From Chloroflexota bacterium (lineage in GTDB: Bacteria; Chloroflexota; Anaerolineae; UBA1429), in the NCBI GenBank assembly GCA_012729455.1, contig JAAYDC010000014.1, positions 1 through 64,000 of the forward strand: a DNA stretch of 64,000 nucleotides, given 5' to 3'. A program made the position numbers and the translations under genes. Each line of letters opens with the position of its first letter. The first letter of the stretch is position 1. Below the pieces are notes generated by a model. The model had not been told where the DNA came from, did not search any database, and was given only the letters and a program-made list of their open reading frames with translations. This document shows, in pieces, positions 8,675 to 17,567 of the stretch.

Positions 8675-11362
8675 CTAACGCGGCATATTGCAGCCCGGGT
8701 CCGCACTGACCTCGAGCGAGTAAAGCGCGATGCCGAGATCGCGTCCGTCGGCACCATTAGAGTAGCTGGTGGCGTTCCAGGTATTTACAACGAGATCGAT
8801 GATCAGTTCCTGGCTGCTGGATTGAGCAAGTTCAAAGGGAATCGCCAGGTTTTGGGGCGCAAAGTCGCGCTCGAGGACTTGAGTAACAACCTGCTGCCCG
8901 TCGATAGCGACGCGCAGTTCAGCCGGAGCTTCATTCTCTGGGCGCCCGGCATGCAGCCTGGCACGCAGGCACAGGCCGCCAGCAGCTTCATCCTCGGAGG
9001 GCTTGGGCAGCACCACGCGCGATTGCGCTCCGGTCCAGCGGAATGGGTTGCCCTGCTCGTTGGCCTCGGTGGAGTAAAAGCCCGCGCGCAGGTACCCGTA
9101 ACCGCCGGCACCCATTGGCGCTGCCAACGGCAACTGAGCCTGCTCTGACGGCGATGCTGGTTCCAGACGGTAGACATCCAACGCGATGCGCATGCGGGTA
9201 ACGTCACTTGCGGTTGGGAGCGCGCCCCAGACCTCACGCAACACCGGCACATCCAGCATCGTGATCCCTTGGCTGATAAACCGCCATTCGGGCGGAAACC
9301 ACTGCAAGTTACCGTTGGTGGTGATCAAATACACGGAGCGCTGCTCTTGCTGCGCAGCGCGCACGATCTGATCCAACAAGGCAGCATCCACACTACCCGA
9401 TAAGCCGGTCTGGATGATAACCGTGGGGTAGCCAAAAAAGAGCTCAAAGGCAGGTGCCAATCCGCGCGCAGAAAAGCCATTATCCAACAATACGACTGCG
9501 CCTTTGGGGAGCGTCTCGGCAAAAGCCTGCATCTGATCAGCAAGGCCATGCCGTTCAGCGTGCCGCCAGATGGGCTGGCTGCGCATCGCGATGGCACCGA
9601 CCTGCAGCGGGGTCACCAGCAGAAAAAGCGCCGCCAGGATGCTGACTGCCAGCGGGCGCCCAACACGCCAGCGGCTGCGATCAAATGCCCGCCCGACCAG
9701 GCTACCCAGGAATACTGCCGTTGAAACAGCAAGAACCGGTAGAATGATTAGCACAAGGCGCCGGGAAGCCCAGGGGTGGGTAGGCGTAACGCGGCTGTTG
9801 AGGGCGTATATTATCATAAATGCGATCGCCATCGCCAAGAGCGGCACGACCTCGGAGGTTGTGCGCTTGCGCTGCTCGCACCAGAGGAGCCAGATTGCCC
9901 CCGCCACACCGAACAAGAGGCCGGTAGGGGTCCAATAGCTAGCCAACCAGCCAATAAAATGCCCCATGGTAGGGTCGATTACAAGCCTAATGAAGGCACC
10001 GAGTGCCCACAGCAGCCACACCCCAGCCAACACCAGCGGTATGCGTTGATATATCCCCAGCCACAGCGACCGGATGCGGTCGCACCAGCGCGCATGGTAG
10101 CGGTAAACCAGTGCTGCAGCGCCCAGTAACAGAAGTACCGCCACAACCAGCAGTTGTGCCGTGCGCGGCATGATCGCCAGCAGGCTGCGGGTAAAGATAT
10201 AATAGCGCGCATGCCCCAGGCTGATGACCCCGCCCAACACCGTCCCTGCCAGGAGGACAGCCAGCCAGCGCCGGCGCAGGGCGGCATCCAGAGCGTTGTC
10301 TCTGTGCCAGGCCAGGAGCATCAACGGCACTAGCAGCGCCAGAAATATGATGCCTTCAAAGCGCAGGACCATCATGGCAGCGCAAGCCCATGCGCTCAGA
10401 TAGAGCTGAAGCGTATTTTTGCTCTGGCGTGCGGTAACGGCGAAATAAATACCGCTCAGCAGCAGGGCTTGGGCATAGATTTCAGACGCGCTCAGGCGTG
10501 CAAACCAAAGCTGTGGAAAACTAATCATCAAGAGCGCCGCCCCGAACAAGCCCGGGAGCCAGCCGAACAGGCGCTTGCTAACGGCATAGAGCGCCACCAG
10601 GGCAGTAAGCGCCATAAAGGGAGTAGCATAAGTGCCGTTCCGACTGCCAAACAGGACGGCACTGAGGCCGATCCACACTTTGGGCAACGGCAGAAAACCA
10701 ATTTCGATCTGCTGGGTGCCCAGGTGCCATTGGTAGAACGGCCCAGGGAAGCGGTTAACGGTGCTGGTCGTCTCCAAATAGTTAAACTGACGGCTAAAAA
10801 TAGAGGGCAGCACGATACGGATCTCAGAGGGCAGGTTGGCGCTCTCAGGGGTCTCCTGGATGGCTTGCCAGGGTGCCCAGAAGGGATCCGAGTGCGCCCA
10901 CAGGGTACCCTCCTGGGCCAACCAGATGCCGCCGACCGCATACACACCCGGGTCGCCATCAATATAGTACCCGTCGACCGGCCGGTTATAGAGCCACCCG
11001 GCCACGACCAGCAGCACCGCCAGGGCGATCTGCGCGCCAAGCGGCGTGCGCGGTGCGGCGGGCGCTGACTCCTCGTGCTGGGACTGTCTGCGCCACTTGT
11101 AAACCCGATACCCCACAAGTACCGCCAGCAGGAGGGCAAATACCCACCAGCGGAACAGGCCGATGCTGGCCAGGATCACACCCACCCACGAGATCACCGT
11201 CACGCCCGACAGCCAATACTGGATCGCACGCTCGTCCAAGCTCTCATGGGTCGCGCCGGCACGGCGGCCTAGTACCAGCCAGCCGACCAGGATACTGTCC
11301 AGTATCATCACGGGCAGCATGAGATAGTGCAGGATTGCTTGTGGGATCAGCTGAGCAAACAT
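8675..11362 (-). CDS. Large GT-C type membrane glycosyltransferase-like protein
   Basis: 895 residues. ATG 11362 follows AGGGGGGGTAACGCC. Roughly 13 hydrophobic segments occupy residues 1 to 610, with a first large loop containing DGYYIDGDPGVYAVGGIWLA, an acidic motif position typical of GT-C enzymes. The last 250 residues are extracytoplasmic: a Rossmann-like stretch (LPKGAVVLLDNGFSARG) followed by a beta-rich segment ending in NTWNATSYSNGADGRDLGIA, probably a jelly-roll or carbohydrate-binding domain. It differs from the three paralogs at 0.3-6.8 kb. It begins 5 bases after the stop of the 64-residue gene, so it sits inside the glycan operon. Probably transfers sugars from a polyprenyl donor. 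Substrate unknown. Confidence 0.72.
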   Translation of the reverse strand: MFAQLIPQAILHYLMLPVMILDSILVGWLVLGRRAGATHESLDERAIQYWLSGVTVISWVGVILASIGLFRWWVFALLLAVLVGYRVYKWRRQSQHEESAPAAPRTPLGAQIALAVLLVVAGWLYNRPVDGYYIDGDPGVYAVGGIWLAQEGTLWAHSDPFWAPWQAIQETPESANLPSEIRIVLPSIFSRQFNYLETTSTVNRFPGPFYQWHLGTQQIEIGFLPLPKVWIGLSAVLFGSRNGTYATPFMALTALVALYAVSKRLFGWLPGLFGAALLMISFPQLWFARLSASEIYAQALLLSGIYFAVTARQSKNTLQLYLSAWACAAMMVLRFEGIIFLALLVPLMLLAWHRDNALDAALRRRWLAVLLAGTVLGGVISLGHARYYIFTRSLLAIMPRTAQLLVVAVLLLLGAAALVYRYHARWCDRIRSLWLGIYQRIPLVLAGVWLLWALGAFIRLVIDPTMGHFIGWLASYWTPTGLLFGVAGAIWLLWCEQRKRTTSEVVPLLAMAIAFMIIYALNSRVTPTHPWASRRLVLIILPVLAVSTAVFLGSLVGRAFDRSRWRVGRPLAVSILAALFLLVTPLQVGAIAMRSQPIWRHAERHGLADQMQAFAETLPKGAVVLLDNGFSARGLAPAFELFFGYPTVIIQTGLSGSVDAALLDQIVRAAQQEQRSVYLITTNGNLQWFPPEWRFISQGITMLDVPVLREVWGALPTASDVTRMRIALDVYRLEPASPSEQAQLPLAAPMGAGGYGYLRAGFYSTEANEQGNPFRWTGAQSRVVLPKPSEDEAAGGLCLRARLHAGRPENEAPAELRVAIDGQQVVTQVLERDFAPQNLAIPFELAQSSSQELIIDLVVNTWNATSYSNGADGRDLGIALYSLEVSADPGCNMPR

Positions 11363-11366
11363 GGCG

Positions 11367-11561
11367 TTACCCCCCCTGCTGCTCGGGCAGCAGGCTCAGG
11401 ATAGCCCGCGCGATAGGTTCCAGCATAGTATCGCTCATCCTGGCCGCCCCCATCTGGCCCAAAGCAGCCCCCGCCAGGCGCGCCAGTTTGACGCGGCGGC
11501 GCTGCTGGGCGGATTGATCGTCCGGTAAAAGTCGGTTGGTTGCATCTCTGCGTTGTGACAT
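11367..11561 (-). CDS. 64-residue basic hypothetical protein
   Basis: ATG 11561 gives MSQRRDATNRLLPDDQSAQQ and ends at 11367. It is packed between the GT4 gene (stop at 11570) and the large GT-C gene (start 11362), and this tight spacing is the main support that it is real. The N-terminal half is Arg/Gln-rich and the C-terminal half contains a possible amphipathic helix (MLEPIARAILSLLPEQ). The ribosome site is weak (AGGCAAGG). Family not recognised. Confidence 0.5.
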   Translation of the reverse strand: MSQRRDATNRLLPDDQSAQQRRRVKLARLAGAALGQMGAARMSDTMLEPIARAILSLLPEQQGG

Positions 11562-11569
11562 TGCCTTGC

Positions 11570-12616
11570 CTAACCTTCCAACAGGCGGTGGAGGGTGGCA
11601 TCCCATGTGATGCTGGCAACCCTTGCGCGTGCATTCATGCCCCAACGGGCGTTCAAATCCCGGTCGTAAAATAGCTGGTCGATGCGTTCGGCCAGCTGGT
11701 GCGGATCAGCCGGGTTGACTACCACACCGGTGATGCCATCCTCGACGAACTCGAGCACCCCGCCGCTATCGCCAGCCGTTAAAACGGGCTTGGATGACTT
11801 CATCGCCTCGATGGTGGTGAGCCCATAATCCTCATCGACGGGCGCGTAATAGAGCGCCAGGGCGTTGGCGTACAAACCGATCATCTCGTCATCGGGCACA
11901 TAGCCTTTAAAGACAACCTTGTCCGCCGCACCCACCTCGCGCGCCAACTGCTGGAGCCGCGCCAGGTCTTTGCCGCGCCCCACGATCCAGGCCTGTGCAC
12001 CGCTGCGGGTCAAGCCCATGGCACGCACCAGCAGGTCGATGCGCTTGAGCGGATCTAGGCGCGAAACCGATAGTACGTAATCGCCATAGGCGGCGTGAGC
12101 ATAGCGCTCTTCGTTGGCTGGCGGCGGATAGAGCACCTCAGCGCTCAGCTGGCTCCAGTGTGCCAGACGTTTGGCCACATTGCCCGAAATCGCCAACAGG
12201 CGCTCGGATTCGCCCAGGGTCTGGCGGTCGATCGCCATGACCGTATCGCGCAGTTCAGTATCATCGGGCGAGTCACTCAGGATGCCATACGGAGTACCGA
12301 ACAGGTCGTAAACCTGGCGGAACTGCTGCACCAGCCAAGTGATTTTGTGGGGATGATCGACCGCAAAAGACGGGAATTTGAGGCAGATCACGCGGTCGAT
12401 CGGTTGCCCCTCAGCTTCCCTGAGGTTGAGCAGGCGCCACGCTAGGTATCCCTTTAGGATCTCGTCTTTGTCATAGTGCAGATAGGGGATGTTGACCAGC
12501 GCCACAGCGTGCCCGGCAGTGCGCAGGCGTGCCGCCAACGACTCGGCCAGGATCTCGGCACCGCCATACTCAAAGGGCACCTGAGCGTTGCAGACCGCAA
12601 TGCGCAGCTTGTCCAT
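11570..12616 (-). CDS. GT4-family glycosyltransferase
   Basis: 348 residues starting MDKLRIAVCNAQVPFEYGGAE, the usual GT4 N-terminus with a Gly-Gly nucleotide-sugar loop. The donor half has YVLSVSRLDPLKRIDLLVRAM, then AWIVGRGKDLARLQQL and DEDYGLTTIEAMKSSKPVLTAGDSGGVLEFV, which contains the conserved E-x7-E arrangement. ATG 12616 lies one base after the stop of the preceding gene. A longer frame reaching back to 12676 has no good ribosome site and overlaps that gene. Cytoplasmic GT-B enzyme of the same glycan operon. Sugar specificity unknown. Confidence 0.87.
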   Translation of the reverse strand: MDKLRIAVCNAQVPFEYGGAEILAESLAARLRTAGHAVALVNIPYLHYDKDEILKGYLAWRLLNLREAEGQPIDRVICLKFPSFAVDHPHKITWLVQQFRQVYDLFGTPYGILSDSPDDTELRDTVMAIDRQTLGESERLLAISGNVAKRLAHWSQLSAEVLYPPPANEERYAHAAYGDYVLSVSRLDPLKRIDLLVRAMGLTRSGAQAWIVGRGKDLARLQQLAREVGAADKVVFKGYVPDDEMIGLYANALALYYAPVDEDYGLTTIEAMKSSKPVLTAGDSGGVLEFVEDGITGVVVNPADPHQLAERIDQLFYDRDLNARWGMNARARVASITWDATLHRLLEG

Positions 12617-12617
12617 C

Positions 12618-13517
12618 CTAACTCGGCTGGTAGGAAAAGAGGGCGAGGCTGCCGGCTTGCGCAGGATCTCCCGCAAGACTGGACAGGCTGTCAGCTGGCA
12701 GTGCCCGCAGGTAGCGCACTTGTGCGGGGTTCAAACCGAGTGTCTCACACAGAGCTGCCACCAGCCGCACTGGCTGCACCGCCGGATGCTCACCCATAGT
12801 TGCCTCGCTCAGGTGCAGCAGAAGCAACCCACCGGGGGCCAGGACCTGAGCGGCAGCGTTGATCAGGCGAGCCAGCTCGGTCAGCGACAGCTGGCCGCTA
12901 TCCGCCAGCACCACCCCTTTTACGGCACCGCGGTTCAGGGTTTTGAGCTGATCCAGGCCCTGAACCAGGTCATAAGTCTGTAGATCACCTTTGGCAGTCA
13001 CCAGCACAAGCGTCTCGCTGGCGTCGGAATCGGGCACAGTGGGCACGGCATTGCCCACCAGAGGCGAGAGCAAGTCGCTGCAGCGCGCCCAAAACTCGGG
13101 CAATGTGGGGGGCTGGCTGGCAGAGTCACTTGGCGCCTGCAGCGAGGCGGTACTGGCGGTCTCCAGCTGCTCAAGGCGGCTTTCCAGGCGCTGCTGGTTT
13201 TGCTCGAGGGTCAGGATATACTCGCTGGCGACGCGGTTATAGTCGTTTTGCTGATCGACAATAGGGTTGATATACCAGCGCAGCAGCCGGCGGACGATCT
13301 TTTTGGTATAAGCAGCCAGCTTGGCCACCAGCCCTTTGGGCATTGTGGGCCATCCGATCGGCAAGTGCGGATTCACACGCCCATAACGCTCCAGGCGCGA
13401 AGCCATCTTTGGCTGAAACGCTTCTCCGACAAGCTGCGAGAGCTCATGCTGGTGGATAAGCTCGTCCTTGAGGGCATCGATTACATCCTGCAGGTTGTCG
13501 TGTGGCGATCTCGCCAT
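12618..13517 (-). CDS. Methyltransferase-like protein with N-terminal coiled coil
   Basis: 299 residues starting MARSPHDNLQDVIDALKDEL at 13517. Residues 1-140 form helices and a coiled coil (YILTLEQNQQRLESRLEQLE), with a short basic hydrophobic segment before it (KIVRRLLRWYINPIVDQQNDYN). Residues 180-299 look like the second half of a class I methyltransferase, with a VLAPGGLLLLHLSEATMG segment that matches the post-SAM-site strand and loop. The Gly-rich SAM-binding motif I is not evident, so the domain may be degenerate. Proteins of this layout are common first genes of surface-polysaccharide clusters. It leads the operon that runs to 7170. Enzyme activity is uncertain. Confidence 0.6.
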   Translation of the reverse strand: MARSPHDNLQDVIDALKDELIHQHELSQLVGEAFQPKMASRLERYGRVNPHLPIGWPTMPKGLVAKLAAYTKKIVRRLLRWYINPIVDQQNDYNRVASEYILTLEQNQQRLESRLEQLETASTASLQAPSDSASQPPTLPEFWARCSDLLSPLVGNAVPTVPDSDASETLVLVTAKGDLQTYDLVQGLDQLKTLNRGAVKGVVLADSGQLSLTELARLINAAAQVLAPGGLLLLHLSEATMGEHPAVQPVRLVAALCETLGLNPAQVRYLRALPADSLSSLAGDPAQAGSLALFSYQPS

Positions 13518-13586
13518 ATTGCGTGCTCCGCGCCGGATTAACGACCAAGCAGTCGCTGACACACCCAGGCGCCTGAAGATGGCTGT

Positions 13587-13614
13587 ACTATAGACCAAAA
13601 ACACAGCCCGGCAA
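13587..13614 (-). promoter_or_regulatory. Predicted sigma-70-like promoter of the glycan operon
   Basis: On the minus strand TTGCCG (13614-13609), a 16-base spacer, and TATAGT (13592-13587) stand about 70 bases before the ATG at 13517. It fits the first gene of the 13517-7170 operon. Confidence 0.5.
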
Positions 13615-13731
13615 ATGCTCAGGCACGGAAAAACCCTCACGCCCTTCCCCGCCTGACGCTATAATGAACGTGCCGCCCTGTGCGCTTGGATCAGGGCAGC
13701 AGGCATCCTGTGATGCGGTACAGGAGTTGGG

Positions 13732-13878
13732 ATGGTCAAGATTGCTTTGATCGGTGCCGGCAGGCGGTGCCAAGATCGTCGCACTCCTGTCCATAAATCG
13801 CCAGGCCGGCGCTCTCGAGCCTGGTTACCTCGGTATCGGGCGGAAACAGCGCGGCGATTTGTTCAGCGCTTGCCGTGA
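13732..13878 (+). pseudogene. Orphan 5' end of a Rossmann-fold gene (GH4- or Gfo/Idh-like), truncated after about 10 codons
   Basis: ATG 13732 is preceded by AGGAG at ideal spacing and a TATAAT at 13660-13665, and reads MVKIALIGAG, the classic start of NAD-binding Rossmann enzymes (compare MIKIAMIGAG of the GH4 gene at 48230). After GAG the reading turns into Arg-rich nonsense and stops at 13878. On the opposite strand, about 13755-13891, a different frame reads like protein (YWVLFTASAEQIAALF and TRLESAGLAIYGQECDD). Two gene fragments therefore seem to be joined tail to tail near 13762, a deletion or inversion scar. The rest of the 13518-14058 gap holds only the promoter listed above. Confidence 0.45.
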
Positions 13879-14058
13879 ACAGGACCCAGTACGGTTGCTG
13901 CCCACGCTAATACCCAGTTTTAGCATGTCGTTTATCCCCTGATGAACTGGCAGCAGGCGAACCCGCGCGCCGAATAGTTATATTGATTGCTCCGAATCGC
14001 AGCCTGTCCGGAAACTCTGAGCCGGGTTTACGGCTCGCTGTATCCGGAAAATGATTTG

Positions 14059-16170
14059 ATGAAACCCCTGGATTGCTTACAATCTAAAAGAACCCAACGA
14101 ACAGAGGCTGGTGTGGATCCGCAACTGTCTATCATCTATGAGGGTTTCGCGATTGAGCGCGGCAGCTGGCGCCGCAACCCAGGCCGCGCCCGCCTGACAG
14201 AGCATATCTCGCGCATCGAACGTTCACAGCGCGACAAGCTGGCGCTGGTGATCGATGTGATCTCGGAAAGCGCGGTGCCCTCGATCGTCTACGACCGGCT
14301 TTTTGCAGCCTTTTCCAGTGCCTTTGCGCGCTCCGAAGGTGACTTGAGCGCGGCGCTCGAGGCCGGCTACGATGGCGCTAACGCCCTGGTGCTCGACATG
14401 AATTCGCGCGCCGACGAAGCTCACCAGCTGCTGGTAGGCTTGCAGGCCGCCGTGATACACGAGGGTTGGCTCTATATCGCCCAGGCTGGGCCGGTCGTTT
14501 CGGTGCACTGGCATCACGGCAAGCTGAGTATCGAGCCGCCCGATTCGCCCTGGCTGTATGCGGATGGCGTCAACCCTTCCAACGAGACGCGTGACCTAGC
14601 ATTGGGCGAGACCCAGCAGGTCTCGCCGCGATATAACCGCCTGCACCTGTCGCCCGGGGACGCCCTGCTCCTGTGCAACACCGCCGTGGTAGCCGCGCTG
14701 AGCGACGACGAGCTCTTGCAGATCATGGCCGCCAGCCACGAAGACGCCCTGCCGGCTTTATTGGGCCCCAGACTGCACCAGGTTGAGGCGGTTGGCATGA
14801 TGCTGACCGTCGCTCCGGGGCCGGAGACGATCGCCTTCCCCGAGCCAGCACCAGTAGCCATCCTGCCGCCGCCCGAGAGCGCCGAGTTGCAGGCCGTGGT
14901 TAAGGACGAACCGGAGGAGCCTGTTGAACCGCCGCCCCGCGCGCCTGCACCGCCAGTGCATCAGTTGGGCAGTGCTGTGCTGCTGATAACTGCCGCAGCT
15001 ATCCCGCTGGTGCTGATGATCATGGTTATCTTTGCCAGAGTGCAGTACGACGCCCTGCGCCGGCGCGAGTTCAACGAGTTGCGTTCGACCGCTCAGCAGC
15101 AATATCAGGCTGCTCTCGAGATTAACGACACCCTCGCCCAGCGGCGCGCCATGAACGAAGCCCTGGCACGCACCGAAGAAGGCCTGCTGGCGATGCCCAG
15201 GGATGAGGAATTGCTAGCCCTGCAGCAGCGCATCATCAACCGGCTCGACCAGATCAATGCCGTCTCGCGGCTTTATCGCATGACCAAACTGCTGGATCTG
15301 GACGACCCGGGCATGTCGGCAGCTACCTCGCGTATCAGCGTGTCGGGCAGTAACCTCTTTTTGCTCAACCGCGGCAGCAACCGCGTCTATCATCTGCGCC
15401 TCGACCAGGCTGGCGAGCAGCTCCAGCCGCTGGATGCCAACTCTCTGGTGATCCAGCCCGGCCAGCAGCTTGGCGGGGTCAGCATCAGCCACCTGGTGGA
15501 TGCCGTCTGGATGGACGCGGACGCCTTTGTGCGCAAAGCCCAGCTGATGGTACTGGAGCGCTCTGGCTCGCTTCTGGCCTACGATCCCGAGATCGGCGTG
15601 CAGGGCATCAGCATCATGCCGGTGGGCAACTCTGACCAATGGCTCGGTCCGCAGTCGATCGGAAAATATGACGGCAACATCTATATCCTAGATCCGCTGC
15701 AAAGCCGCATCCTGAAATACGTGCCCGTCGAAGGCGCCTACACCCTCCCGCCGATCGACTACATTGACCCAATGCTGGGCATTGACCTGACGGGCGCAGT
15801 GGATATGGCGATCGACGGCAACATCTATGTGCTCTATGTCAACGGTCAGATTTTAAAATTCCTCGAGGGCGTACCGCAGCCTTTTACCATGGAAGGGCTG
15901 CCGGCCGAGATGACCAGCCCGCTGCAGCTGTGCGTCACGCCGGACGAATCGACTGAAAAACGGGGCTATGTGTATGTGGCCGACCCGGGCAGCCGTCGCA
16001 TCCTGCAGTTCGACAAGCAGGGCAACTATATCCGCCAGTTCATGGCCAACCCGGATGCCGACCTGCTCGGTGACCTGCAGGCCTTTTACGTGGACGAGCC
16101 CAGCGGGCGGCTCTTTATCGCCGCCGACGACGTCATCTGGCTGACCACCCTGCCGCCGCGCAGCTATTGA
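14059..16170 (+). CDS. PP2C-like / transmembrane / beta-propeller protein
   Basis: 703 residues from ATG 14059; GTG 14113 (VDPQLSIIYEGFAIERG), with GAGG five bases upstream, is an equally good start. Residues 20-250 resemble a PP2C phosphatase fold (LALVIDVISES, QLLVGLQAAVIHEGWLYIAQAGPV, LSPGDALLLCN), but the metal-binding DGMGG motif is absent. A Pro/Glu-rich linker (PEPAPVAILPPPESAE) leads to one TM helix at about 305-326, then a coiled coil (about 330-400) and, from about 405 to the end, NHL-like beta-propeller repeats (IYILDPLQSRILKYVP, VYVADPGSRRILQFDKQGNYIRQF). The protein would join a cytoplasmic sensor-like domain to an outside propeller. It precedes tsaD by 7 bases. Confidence 0.65.
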   Translation: MKPLDCLQSKRTQRTEAGVDPQLSIIYEGFAIERGSWRRNPGRARLTEHISRIERSQRDKLALVIDVISESAVPSIVYDRLFAAFSSAFARSEGDLSAALEAGYDGANALVLDMNSRADEAHQLLVGLQAAVIHEGWLYIAQAGPVVSVHWHHGKLSIEPPDSPWLYADGVNPSNETRDLALGETQQVSPRYNRLHLSPGDALLLCNTAVVAALSDDELLQIMAASHEDALPALLGPRLHQVEAVGMMLTVAPGPETIAFPEPAPVAILPPPESAELQAVVKDEPEEPVEPPPRAPAPPVHQLGSAVLLITAAAIPLVLMIMVIFARVQYDALRRREFNELRSTAQQQYQAALEINDTLAQRRAMNEALARTEEGLLAMPRDEELLALQQRIINRLDQINAVSRLYRMTKLLDLDDPGMSAATSRISVSGSNLFLLNRGSNRVYHLRLDQAGEQLQPLDANSLVIQPGQQLGGVSISHLVDAVWMDADAFVRKAQLMVLERSGSLLAYDPEIGVQGISIMPVGNSDQWLGPQSIGKYDGNIYILDPLQSRILKYVPVEGAYTLPPIDYIDPMLGIDLTGAVDMAIDGNIYVLYVNGQILKFLEGVPQPFTMEGLPAEMTSPLQLCVTPDESTEKRGYVYVADPGSRRILQFDKQGNYIRQFMANPDADLLGDLQAFYVDEPSGRLFIAADDVIWLTTLPPRSY

Positions 16171-16177
16171 AGCACGC

Positions 16178-17269
16178 ATGACACGCATCCTGGGCATCGA
16201 AACCTCGTGTGACGAGACCGCGGCTGCCGTGGTCGAAGACGGCCGCGTGTTGCTCTCGAACGTGGTGGCGTCGCAGATCAGCCTGCACCAGCAATACGGT
16301 GGGGTCTTTCCCGAGATCGCCTCACGTCAGCACATACTCTCGATCGACACCGTCATCCGCCAGGCACTCGAGCAAGCCGATATTACCCTCGACGAGATTG
16401 ATGCTATCGCCGTCGTCCACGGACCGGGCCTCGCGGGCGCGCTGCTGGTAGGGCTCAATACGGCAAAGGCTCTGGCGTATGCCGCCAACAAGCCGCTGCT
16501 AGGGATCAACCACCTCGAGGCGCACGTCTATGCCAACTGGCTGCTCTCGCCAGGCACCCCCAGTCTGCTTGAACCATGGTTTCCGCTGGTGTGCCTGGTG
16601 GTCTCGGGCGGACACACCGACCTGATCCTGATGGAAGGATATCACCGCTACCAGCTGCTGGGGCACACCATTGACGATGCCGCCGGAGAAGCGTTCGACA
16701 AGGTCGCGCGCCTGCTGGGACTTGGATACCCCGGCGGACCCGTCATCCAGCGCACTGCCGAGGGTGGCAACCCGCAGGCCTTTCACTTTCCGCGCGGCCA
16801 GGTCGATAATCCCTACGACTTTTCATTTTCGGGGCTCAAAACGGCTGTCCTGCGCCAGGTGCAAGCCCTGCGGCGTGCCGCCGGTCAGCAGGTCGAGGAG
16901 CATGGCGAAAAGCTGGTGGATGCTGCCTCGGCTGCCGCGCAGGTAGAGCTGCCGCTTGCTGATCTGACGGCCAGTTTCCAATCCGCCGTGGTCGACGCCC
17001 TGGTAAGTAAAACCGCTGCTGCTGCTCAAGCCTATGGCGCCCAACTGGTGCTGTTGGCGGGCGGAGTGGCCGCCAACAAGCTGCTGCGTATGGAAATGAC
17101 CCGCCGAATGGATGTTGAAGTGCGCTTCCCGCCGATCAGTTTTTGCACCGATAACGCCGCCATGGTGGCTGCTGCCGGCCATTACCGCTATATCGCGGGG
17201 CTGCGTTCAGGCCTCGACCTGGACGTCGACCCAAGCCTGCAGCTGGTGAGCGCCGAGGTCTTGGCATGA
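16178..17269 (+). CDS. tsaD: tRNA N6-threonylcarbamoyladenosine synthase subunit TsaD
   Basis: 363 residues, normal length for bacterial TsaD (Gcp/Kae1/YgjD). The start MTRILGIETSCDETAAAVV and the metal site HLEAH at residues 112-116 are diagnostic, as are FPEIASRQH, LVVSGGHTDLIL, DDAAGEAFDKVARLLGLGYPGGP and LAGGVAANKLLR. With TsaB, TsaE and TsaC it transfers a threonylcarbamoyl group to A37 of ANN-decoding tRNAs in the cytoplasm. The other Tsa genes are not in the window. The start lies 7 bases after the propeller gene, and its stop overlaps the next ATG (ATGA at 17266-17269), so the three genes probably form one transcript with selA. Confidence 0.97.
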   Translation: MTRILGIETSCDETAAAVVEDGRVLLSNVVASQISLHQQYGGVFPEIASRQHILSIDTVIRQALEQADITLDEIDAIAVVHGPGLAGALLVGLNTAKALAYAANKPLLGINHLEAHVYANWLLSPGTPSLLEPWFPLVCLVVSGGHTDLILMEGYHRYQLLGHTIDDAAGEAFDKVARLLGLGYPGGPVIQRTAEGGNPQAFHFPRGQVDNPYDFSFSGLKTAVLRQVQALRRAAGQQVEEHGEKLVDAASAAAQVELPLADLTASFQSAVVDALVSKTAAAAQAYGAQLVLLAGGVAANKLLRMEMTRRMDVEVRFPPISFCTDNAAMVAAAGHYRYIAGLRSGLDLDVDPSLQLVSAEVLA

Positions 17270-17565
17270 GCTCCCCCAACGAGGTCTACGCCCTGATTAA
17301 GCGCGTGCCGGCGGGCAAAGTCATCACCTATGGGCAGATCGCGCGCGCCCTGGCCAACCCACGGGCAGCCCGCGCGGTGGGCTGGGCGATGGCTGCCTGT
17401 CCGCCAGAAGTGCCCTGGCAGCGCGTGCCCAACGCACGGGGCGGCATCAGCCAGCGCAGTCTGCGCGACCACGAAAGCCTGCAACGAGAGCTGCTGGCAC
17501 GCGAGGGTGTCTGTCCGGATGCCTCCGGCTGTTATGACCTGGCGCGCTACGGCTGGAGGGGGTAA
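17266..17565 (+). CDS. Alkyltransferase-like protein (ATL), MGMT family without the acceptor cysteine
   Basis: 99 residues covering only the DNA-binding domain of the O6-alkylguanine transferase family: VYALIKRVPAGKVITYGQIARAL, then RAVGWAMAACPPEVPWQRVPNARGGIS. In true MGMT proteins the motif is PCHRV with the acceptor Cys. Here it is PWQRV, so it is an ATL protein that binds alkylated guanine and flags it for nucleotide excision repair instead of dealkylating. The start overlaps the tsaD stop by four bases. The helix-turn-helix and Arg finger regions seem complete. Confidence 0.85.
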   Translation: MSSPNEVYALIKRVPAGKVITYGQIARALANPRAARAVGWAMAACPPEVPWQRVPNARGGISQRSLRDHESLQRELLAREGVCPDASGCYDLARYGWRG

Positions 17566-17567
17566 TC

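Noticed and set aside
13660-13665. TATAAT as promoter of the propeller gene at 14059
   Set aside because: It is almost 400 bases upstream, has no good -35 partner and fits the truncated gene at 13732 better.
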